A stretch of 25,329 bases of DNA, taken from the IMG/VR virus record IMGVR_UViG_3300032087_005634, positions 1 through 25,329 of that record. One strand, written 5' to 3'. The DNA is from a virus. Under the pieces are notes generated by a model. That model was given only the letters and a program-made list of their open reading frames with translations. It had not been told where the DNA came from and made no database searches. How positions within the stretch are numbered: the stretch's first letter is position 1; each line of letters starts with the position of its first letter. The translations under genes were made by a program, and so were the position numbers. Positions 8,369-18,800 of this stretch are shown here, one piece after another.

Positions 8369-9849
8369 TGGCTATCAAATTATATGACGCAACACAAGAC
8401 AACACAATAACTAATGCTTTCAAGGCTGATTTATTAACCAGAGCTACAGGGTCCAATATGGGCGCTGCTGACATATTAGAAACATTTGTTATACACGGGC
8501 AAACGTCAGCTAGTATCAACTCCCAAACTGCGGAAGAGGCTAGAGTATTATTACAATTTGATATTGCTAATATTTCTACAGATAGAGCAAATGGAGTAAT
8601 TCCAGCTTCAGGAAGTGTCAACTTCATATTAAAAGTCAGAAATGCTAAGCACGCTGATACACTACCAGATAATTTGACACTTGATATCAAAATGGTTGCG
8701 AATAGCTGGGATGAAGGTCGTGGCGTGGACATGGATGGATATAAGGATATTGATGAGTGTAACTGGGTAAAGAGGACATCAGGTGCAACCTGGAATGGAA
8801 CAGGTAGTGATTATTTCACAGCCCAGGCTACTAGCAACTTCTCAGGATCTGTGCTGTTCCCCAACGGCGATGAGGACATGGAAATTGATGTTACTCCTGC
8901 TGTAGAAGATTGGATAGCAGGAACACGCAACAACTATGGATTTATAATCAAGAATACAGATTCTGCCATCAGCGGTAATGTTGGCAGCCTGTTCACTAAA
9001 AGATTTCATGCAAGAAGTACAGAGTTCTTTATGAAGAGACCAGTGATCGAAGCACAGTGGGACGACTCAACAAAAGACCAGAGAGCTAACTTTTTTCTTA
9101 GTAGCTCAGCCCTGTCGGCAGCAGATAATCTAAATACTTTGTTTTTATACAATAGATTCAGAGGTAATCTTACAAATATAAGTGGACTTACAAATGATGC
9201 ACTAAGTGTATCGTTTTATACTGCATCCTCAGGCGGAGCCCCGATAGGCTCACCAGTTATCGTAACAGATGCTACGGGTTCATCGGTAACAAAAATTGAG
9301 TGCGGTCGTGAGATTAATAACGGCGTCCGCTCAACAGGAATTTATACAGCGTCGTTTGCAATCACTAGTTCTGATGCAACATTGTTTGATGTGTGGTTCA
9401 CTGGCTCTACCGAGTTCTTCACTGGCTCTTTTAAGCCGCAGTCATACACTCCAAATCTTGAAGACAGAACAGAGCCATACTTTAATAAAATAACAAATCT
9501 GAAACCAACATATAACAGACTAGAAAAGCCAAGATTACGAGTTTTTGCGAGACCTAAAAGATGGCAACCAACGATTTACACTGTTGCATCTGTTGATGTT
9601 GAAAACACAATTGTAGAGGATGCTTATTATAAGATATTCCGTATAGAAGACAATATAGAAGTGGTTTCTTATGGCACTGGAACCATGAAGTATAGCAGAC
9701 TTTCTTACGATGTTAGTGGTAATTACTTTGACTTAGATATGAGTCCATTAGAGGCAGGATATTCATACGGAATACAACTTGCGTACTATTTACAAGGACA
9801 GTACAAAGAACAAGCAGAAATATTCAAATTCAGAATTGAAGAGCCCTAA
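8368..9849 (+). CDS. DNRLRE-type lectin-like tail/baseplate protein
   Basis: The 493-residue product looks like a virion surface protein with an N-terminal DNRLRE-like beta-sandwich. The pattern is EARVLLQFDIANI (57-69), a strand SVNFILKVRNA (83-93), NSWDEGRGVD (112-121), ATWNGTG, EIDVTPAVEDWIAGTRNNYG (172-191), then KRFHARSTEFF and RPVIEAQW (224-231); in this family the domain is linked to carbohydrate binding or to stabilising surface proteins. The C-terminal half (about 245-493) holds two or more further beta domains, ending in an Ig-like region with DVSGNYFDLDMSPLEAGYSY. It starts on the gp6 stop codon (TAATG) with only a weak AGGG at 8353-8356. Placement just after gp6 suggests it is attached to the baseplate periphery. 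Function in host binding is inferred; the C-terminal half could equally serve only as a structural collar. Confidence 0.72.
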   Translation: MAIKLYDATQDNTITNAFKADLLTRATGSNMGAADILETFVIHGQTSASINSQTAEEARVLLQFDIANISTDRANGVIPASGSVNFILKVRNAKHADTLPDNLTLDIKMVANSWDEGRGVDMDGYKDIDECNWVKRTSGATWNGTGSDYFTAQATSNFSGSVLFPNGDEDMEIDVTPAVEDWIAGTRNNYGFIIKNTDSAISGNVGSLFTKRFHARSTEFFMKRPVIEAQWDDSTKDQRANFFLSSSALSAADNLNTLFLYNRFRGNLTNISGLTNDALSVSFYTASSGGAPIGSPVIVTDATGSSVTKIECGREINNGVRSTGIYTASFAITSSDATLFDVWFTGSTEFFTGSFKPQSYTPNLEDRTEPYFNKITNLKPTYNRLEKPRLRVFARPKRWQPTIYTVASVDVENTIVEDAYYKIFRIEDNIEVVSYGTGTMKYSRLSYDVSGNYFDLDMSPLEAGYSYGIQLAYYLQGQYKEQAEIFKFRIEEP

Positions 9850-9851
9850 AT

Positions 9852-12800
9852 ATGAGCATAAAAAAGTTATTTGATGCAAAAAAAGCAGGAACACTTGGTG
9901 GTGCCACTCGCTCAACCCTAAAAAAGCTTGGCGATAATGTAGAGTCACCAGAGCAAATTGAAGCAGCTTTATCGAAAGCTAGGGCTTTTTCACCAAAGAT
10001 TGATTTTTCAGATCCAGCCAATTTCGTTAAATATGGCTCAGCCTATCGTTATTATTATGATACATTTGGATATATCAAAGACTATTATCCTTACGACGGT
10101 AGTTCTAGGGAAAAGCTAGAATTTTATAATGGATTATCGCCGTTTGAACAGTATATTTTCAACAATGAATACCCTAAAACTACTGGGTATGTTACGATAG
10201 GAGCTATTTACGGCACAGATGGAGCATCTAAGCAAGGATACACTACGCCCACTACAGCGGAGTACATCCAGTTTAAGGGCGGACCACACAGCGGAACCTT
10301 TTTTGCTACAGGATCAGGACTAAGTAACAATTTAGAGTTTGGCGGCATCAGTGGCTCAACAGTAGAATTCTTCTATAACAAGACTGAGTTCGATAGTACT
10401 ATATCGTCCCCAACAGAGGTGATTCTAGATATTTGGAACGGTGTGTCAAGTGGCTCACATGACTACGGTCGCCTTACGATTGAAACGGATTCAGGATCAG
10501 CAGATAGATTTTATGTTTCATACCAATCAGGATCAAGTGGTGTGTTTAAAGCATCGGTCCCCACCGCAGGTGGTTTAACACTAGGAAGTGGCTCTTGGGA
10601 TCATTATGCTTTTGTGTTTTCCAATAGTGATGATTCTACTTCTATTGATCTTTATGAAAACGGCACATGTAAACAAAGTAATATCCTAACTGGCTCTTCC
10701 ATCAACTTAGTAACAGGCAGTCTGATCGGAAGGCTCGGTGCATTAAGAACAGCCCCAGGTCCAATACAGGCAAGTGGCTATGGAACCCAGGCAACTGCCA
10801 CAGATGCCATTGATATGGCTGGGTATCAGGCTGCTGGTGATCCTGCTATCAAATTTAACATAACAATTCCTGTCGCCGCAGGTGGGTCTAACACTACCAT
10901 TACGATAAAATTTGACATCTCCTCGGGCGGCTCTCCTGTAAGTGCAGGCGCAGACCATATTACCATTGGCACCGCAGGCTCAAACGATGCAGCGAATGCG
11001 GCTCTTGTTATAAAAGCAATAAATGGTGATACGGACAGCAGAATCACTTATGGAAATGGTTCGGGCGACGGATCATCAGGAATAGGTGTACAGGGACTTA
11101 CAGCATCAGCAGGAAGCTCAAGCACCAAGGTTACCCTAACAATTAGTAAGGGTGGCACGTCAGGAAATATTAACAGTGCTGTTGCACACGGCGCAGGGAC
11201 AGTTAACGTAGTTGATGTGGCTAACTTTACTGGCGGTGCGGTGATACCCGCAGGGGACGGTAAATTATCGGCTTCTTTGGACGAGTTCAGATTCTGGAAA
11301 GAGCCTAGAACAGCAGAAGAAATTGGTCGCAATTGGTATATGGGTGTTAATGGTGGTGCGAACACCACCATAAACAACTCTGGACTAGGGATATATTATA
11401 AATTCAATGAGGGCATTACACAGGTTTCTACAACAGATAATGTTGTGCTCGATTATTCTAGTAGGTTATCAAATGGTGCCTGGACTGGTTATTCTACATC
11501 AGGGACCAGGAATACAGGATCTGCTATAGTATCATCTAGTGCTGCGGGATTTGAGACAGCCGACCCAATTATTTATGATACACATCCAACCTATATTTCA
11601 TCCAGGGATGACCTATCGTCTTTAGGGCAGCAGTATGATTATACAAACAACTCCAGTTTGTATTACACGATGCCAGGGTGGATTATTGAACAAGATGAAA
11701 GAAACGGCGAAGAACTAGCAAAACTAACACAGATTATGGGAAGCTACTTGGATACCCTGTATGCCCAAGTAGGCGGTGTACTAACTGTAAAAGACGTTAG
11801 TTACCCCACAGGGAGTGTGCAAGAATCTCCAAACAATGATAGACTATTGTCATCATTAGGGTTTGAGGCTCCTGATTTATTTGATTCTGTTGGTGAGATA
11901 GTAAGGTTCTTAGATAAGGATGATAAGAGACCATTAGAATCCTCCATACATCAAATTAAAAACATAATCTATAAAAACATTTATAACAACTTATCTTATA
12001 TCCTTAAATCAAAGGGTACTAGAAAATCGTTTGGTAATACCTTACGTTGTATGGGCATCGACGAAAAAATAGTAAAAATTAGCACCTATGCTGATAATGT
12101 TGAGCAGACCATAACCAGCAGCTACAAAGCCATTCCAACAGAAAAGAAATTTGTTGACTTTAGTGGTCTTCGTAGGTATGATGATCAAGCTGCCACAATA
12201 TATCAGCATTATTACGCAGATGGATACGATGGGGGTTCAAGTGGGCTTATATCAGGCAACTTAGACCTTGGAGATAATGCATTTACATTACAAGCAGATA
12301 TCCTCTTCCCACTGAAGCCTTCCCCAGCAGAGGCTTCATATATTGAGCCAACCTCGCCTAGCTCCTCTTTGTTTGGTTTTCATACACCAAAAATTACAAC
12401 AACTACGTCTACTGACACTGCTTGGGCTTCAAACACAATAGACTTTGGGTTGCAGGTGTATGCTGTCCACGCCACAACGGACTACTCTGAAATAACAAGC
12501 CCCCAAGGTGCTTCTAGGGATGCATATTTTGTAGTAGAAGATAGGTTTGGAAATATTCTTCTTAAGACTGATACAGTTAGAGAAGTATATCAAAATACAA
12601 GGTGGGTTTTTGCACTCTCGGCTCGACCAAAAACCTATCCATTCTCTCAAGAAGTTGATGGTACGGATAATGATGACCAGTCATATATTATAGAATTATA
12701 CGGAACAAGTTTTGATCTGGAAGATAAAAGAGCATCTTTTGATTCTAGTAAAATAGTAAATTTTGTAACTGGGTCCTCTACGCTCGCCTCTGCGAAAAGA

Positions 12801-15800
12801 ATATACGCTGGAGCGCACAGGACCGATTTTAGCGGCTCATTATTAACCAGGTCTGATATTAGACTTAACTCATGCCGCTTTTGGAATACATTTCTTACAT
12901 CATCCGTTGTTGATCAACAAGCTAAAGACGCTGATGCATATGGTCTTGTTCATCCGTATAGAAATGTAAAAACCTTTCAAACTAGTGGTTCCAGTGTTTT
13001 TATTCCAGCGATAGAATCGCTAGCACTTAATTGGGATTTTGAAACTGTTACAGGCAGCGATGCCAGCGGTCAATTCAGGGTAGATGATTTTAGCTCAGGC
13101 TCTAATTCAACCGCATACGAAAATAATTATCAGGTTGAGTATGCTGGAACAGTGCAACGCCATCACTCTGCTCGTGGCGACTTCTTTAAGGCGAGCGATA
13201 CTCCAGTAAGAAAAGAATATTTCCCCTCCCTAAGGTTACAAGCGCCAGAAGAATTATCTTCAGACGATATGATAACGGTGATTGTAGAGGGATCAGATGA
13301 TAGTGTTTATGGTCGAGCACCCAGACCTATAAGGCATTTCTTTGCAGTTGAAAAAAGCATGTACGATGCAATATCAAACGATATGCTTGAGATGTTTGCA
13401 TCAATAGATGAGTTCAACAATCTTATTGGTGAGCCTGTAAACAAGTACAGGGCAGAGTACAAAGACCTTAAGAAACTTAGAGAGATATTCTTTCGCCGTG
13501 TTACTGGACAGCGAGTTGATTTAGACAAATACTTAGATTACTATAAGTGGTTCGACGGCGCTCTTACAAACCTTGTGGAACAGTTGTTCCCCGCTAGTGC
13601 GCCAGTGGCAGAAAACACCAGAAATGTTGTTGAGAGTCATGTTTTAGAAAGAAATAAGTATCAGCATAAGTACCCAACTCTTGAGGAGTACCCGTTTGAA
13701 CCATCTGGTTCAATTAAGGGTGGGTATGAACAGCAGTATAGTTGGCGATTCAACCATCACCCAATAACAATGACGGGATCAGTTGCATCTGCGGCTGATG
13801 CGATCGATATGGATGGCTATCAGGCTGCCGCAGATCCTTCAAGTAGATTTACTATTCAAATACCTGTTGCAGCGGGTGGATCTAATACTACCATAACTAT
13901 CAAGTTTGATGTATCATCGGGCGGCTCACCATCTAGTTATGGCGCCAACGCTATCACTATTGCTACAGCAGGATCAGACGACGCATCTAATGCCGCTTTG
14001 GTGGTCAAAGCTATCAATGGTACTGCTGACAGTAGAATTACATACGGTAATGCGGTGTCTGTAGGGGATGGATGTGCAGGTATTGGTGTTCTGGGTATTA
14101 CCGCTGCGGAAGGCAGTAACAATAAAAAAGTAACTCTAACTATGACCGTTGCTGGTACAAATGGCAACATTACCAGTGCGATAGCACATGGTGCTGGCAC
14201 AGTAAACCTTGTTGATGTAAACGACTTTACAGGCGCTAGTGATGATATTATAAAAAATGATCAAGGCGAAAATTGTAGTTGGTGGGCTAATCGGGCAGAA
14301 AGAAATGCCAATCCTCTAAATTTGGGTCCAAATGCTGTTGTAGGTGCCGCAACAACACTAGATAGACAAAATATTTTTACATCTGTGCGCAAGAAAGAGC
14401 TTGACAATCAAAGAAATAAGTTCTATAAATTTGGTGGTGCAGTAGAAAAGTCTGTTGCTGGCGGACATAATCAATCCTTCAATAAGATAAAAGCTAACGT
14501 TTTATCGTTTGATCAGGTATCGGATCAGAGCACTTGTACAGATGAGGAAGTCCCAGCAGGTTCTCCTTTAGAAAAATCAAGGCAGAAGTTTAGAATCTCG
14601 ATTGCTGGGCAAACCTATAAAGGCGACCGAATGGCTCCCTTTAGTTTATATAAAGCATTGGTGCCTAGCGAACACAATAAGCAGCTTACGAACACTGGCT
14701 TGTCTGGTAGTCACATGACGAATATCCATGAGGATTCATATTATGGAAGCGGTTTTGAGGTTCCAATGCAGGGTCCGTTCACAAGCCAACATGTCGGTGG
14801 TTTGCTAGCTAGAGCTAGAACAAGTCAAATTGAAGGCGCAGTCAATCTCCGCCGTGAAAATTATAGACTTACTATCGCAAGCGGAACAGGCAGCTTGGCA
14901 AGGTTAGACACTGAAATTGGTGCCAACAGTTCAGGCAAGGGGCATTATTACAGAGGGATCACAGCCAAAAGACCTGTCAACATTGCTAATATTGCCCACC
15001 AGACGGCAAGCGACGGCGGCGGTCCAGGCGGTAGTGGTGGTACTATAGTGGGTAATTTCGATAAAAATTACCAAGTGCTCCAGACTTCGGGTCGAAAAAT
15101 AAATAACTTAGACTTTAGAGATGACCCTGATGCATATAACCCAAGTGCTTTCTTATCGCCATATGTCGGTGGTTTGGTCGAGACTCCTGTGCCATCAAGA
15201 AGAAATACAGAATACACACTCAAGGCAAGAACAACTAATAAAACTATATTTGTAAATAGGTTTTCATCGCCTGGCAGCGTAGAAACAAATACACCTGCCT
15301 TCTTGGATTTCAACTCGCAGGAAATAGCACCGAATAATGCACTGCCTTTTAGAAACATGCTAATCAGATCAGTTAACGAAGGTCACAATACGCTGTCGCA
15401 GGGCTGGGGTGGTCATATCAACACCACTCAAAGATCCTTCCTTGGTCTAGGATATACGATCCAAGACCTAAACACAGGTAGTTTTTCCACGGTAGTTACG
15501 TCAAGACACGATGTAAATAGAAATGCTAAACCTAAACCTTTCTTAACTCAATTCGATTTATCTGCATTCGGTCAGGGTCAGATTGAATCTATAGGCTCAG
15601 GTAGTATACATAATAATAACTTTATTACAACCCCTATTCCGCAAGCTGATAACATGTCTTGGTTTATGGCTTATTCGGGATCTGATACGCAAACATACAA
15701 TCATTTCTTCCATAGTGGTGGCTTGATGCCTGAATCTATAACTGTTCCATCCCCACCCAATTTAGAAGGTCAGTCTGGCATAAATGAAGGTACACCGTTT

Positions 15801-18800
15801 AGTATTTCTGCTGTAGCAGAGCTTACAACAATTGGTATTGATGCCCGTGACGCTCTTGGCAGCTTTGACAAATTCACTTTATCTGGTGCTGCTTGGGTTG
15901 TGTATGATTACACTGGATCATCGTGGTTGTTTTCTACAGATCTTAGTGGTGCTAGCGGACCAACAGGTCATGAGAGCTTGTTATCGGCTGGGGCAATCAA
16001 TAATATACACTATGTAGATATTTCTAGTGTGAGTAATGCAAAGGGTGTAATGACTGCTATGTCCTCTGCCATTTCTGCATCAGGTATAGGACAGGTCGCC
16101 ACCGATGGTACTGGAGATCTAAATCAAACAGCCTCCATCACAAACCTAACGATCCGCTCCCACAATAATCCAGGCGTAATGGAAATTACTTCGTCAGCCC
16201 AAGCATTTAGTAACATATTTATCTTACCTGATGAACAGGGTGGTGCAACTTTCTTAAGCACAGAAAACGATCTTGATAAATACACGGCAGCCGCTTCAGC
16301 GCAATCAGCTATGGGTGCGTCAACTGATGTCGAGGGTGTAACCGCAACAACAGGTTACCTCCGAAGCTTGCCGTTCGATGGTCTATCGGATTACCGCACA
16401 AATGACGCCTCAGCAATATTTACAGCCTCAAACGGACAGGTTCAATATCGCTGGGGTGCTGGTAATAATTATAATTCTTGGCAACAAGTAAGACAGTCTC
16501 AGTTGAGGTCACGAGAAAGTATAGTTAAATCAAATCAAATAAATGTTTTTGAAGTTGCTATGAGTAATGGGAATCAAGTAGAAACACAAGTAACTCTTGA
16601 TGATCCATTCTTGTTTATTTCGGCAGAGCCAATAAAAACAATATTATCCGTGGTAGACGAAAACAGTCCTGAAGACGGTCAGTTGAAGTTCAGAGATATT
16701 ACGGTGAAGCACTCGTATGGTAACCAGCGCCAAGGATTTATCAATGGTGATGCTAATGTGAAACACAAATACACTGGCAAGGGTGACAAATTTCTTTATG
16801 ATAGCTTACGAGATATAAGATCGATATCATATAGCAAGAACCTAGCTCCTGAGGAAACAGGTATTGGTAGAATTAAGAGCCACGAAATAACACAGCAAAT
16901 TTATCCTCAAGCAAGGCACCAGTTCTTATCTGAGAGTATGTTGAGAAACAATTATTTGTACACCCGTTGGCAAAATGATGATGATGCTATAAACAATAGG
17001 ATAGAGAACGACCTACATGTTGTATCAGATCTTTTCCAAGGCGACCTTCCAAATCCTGATACGGATGACAAAGTGGCAGGTAGAATAGAATTAATATATA
17101 AAACACACAATAGGCAAGTGGATCGCCTGGTAGTAGGGTATACTAATAGTCAAAACTACACATTAGAAGAGCATTACCAACACCCATTTGATATAGTGGA
17201 TGGTATTGTTGCCAAAAGAACTGGCAGCGGAGGAGCATCAACTGACGGCACAGCGTCTATCTGGCCTTTGGACTCTTTCTTGTTCAGCGATTCAGTATAT
17301 TCAGGATCTATACCAGTATTATCAGGTGTTACGGTTGGTTCAATATCAGCTAGCGCCCAATACGGAATCCATGATGCAGTACGATGGGACTTGAATTTCT
17401 TTACTAACCTTGGTGCGGGCGAACTAATGTGGTTCAGGGCAGGTGCAGCCGCCCGAACAGGTAGTCAGGGTTATGCACCGCAAGGGTGGTATACAAGAAG
17501 AAATTGCCAGTATATAAACCAAATGGTTCACCTAGATTTTGACAGCTTGTCCTCAGGGGTTAACTATACGCAATCTGTGTTTGGACCTTCGATGGGCGGA
17601 GCATTGTTTATGCCGCCTTGGACAGCAGGACGTGACCGTCGAGCAGTTGATGGCAATAACAAAGGTGAACTCATAGGATCTAGGGGACCTTTCTATAATA
17701 CCTACGAAGACTTTGCTGATGGCGTAAAATTAGTTGGTCGTGGTATGGGCATAATACCAGAGTTTAGAATTAGCGAACATATAGATCATTATGAAGGTAC
17801 AAATAATGGTGATTATTTCGCTGCTAACACAGCATCATATTCTATAACAGGTTCAGCTATCACTAACCTGAATAATTCAGCAGATGATGGATTCATGAAG
17901 AGATTCCAAAATACTGACTTTATAAAATACCTATCTCAGTTTATGGTAGAAGATCAGGATATGAATGGATTGCCAACAGATCTTAAACTAGAAGCACAGG
18001 CAGTGCAGAGGCTCTTACCTTATGATGGGTTTTATCCTGTTATAAGAACTTTGCAGATAGCTACTCTGTTTTCACAGTCTTACTCGCCAGGCTTATTCCC
18101 AGTTGCAGGCGGTCTCGGTGCCGCAGATCAAACTGAGATATCAGCTTCGGGCTGGCAGAATATATTGGATTATTTTTATGCCCCAGGTATCATGTATAAC
18201 TCTATCAAGTCTGGTCTCGCAGTTGACCACCCTGTATTTACAGTCAAAGAAGACAGGATTCCAAGAGAAAAGGGAACCATAGGTGAAGTATTATCAGGTT
18301 CTACGGATGCTCAGACATTTGCAGAAATAGTAAGTGATACTAAGCGAGCAGCAGGACTTAGGCAGTCCGATCACACAATCGGACCATTGACGTCTGGCGG
18401 CGGCTCCCGTCGAGAAATAACTAAATTTTATAAAGATATTATTCTGCCTAGACGTCTTGGCACAGCCGAAGAGGTACAGCCAACAGGTAGCGAAGAATTT
18501 TTAGCCCATCAGATATATTTCCCAGACCGTATACCTTTTGAAACTATTATTAATCCTACAGATTATTTGTTGCAAAATAAGTTTAACAGCAACCAAACAT
18601 ATGATTGGTTTAGAAATGACACCACATCTTCTTTCAGCTACTTTGCAAACAATAAATATGTTAAAGGTGCAGGCAACTTCTTCGGAGCAATCCCAGACGT
18701 ATTCTTGGAAAACAGTAGGCTTACATCAATTGCAACCGACCCTAACTTAGTTGACCCACAAGCTATTTCAGTACAGAGTGGTACCCTATATGCTATGGAG

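Noticed and set aside
10791-14240. The two domain copies as an assembly duplication or recent recombination
   Set aside because: Third codon positions differ in most codons even where the protein is identical, so the copies are old and real.
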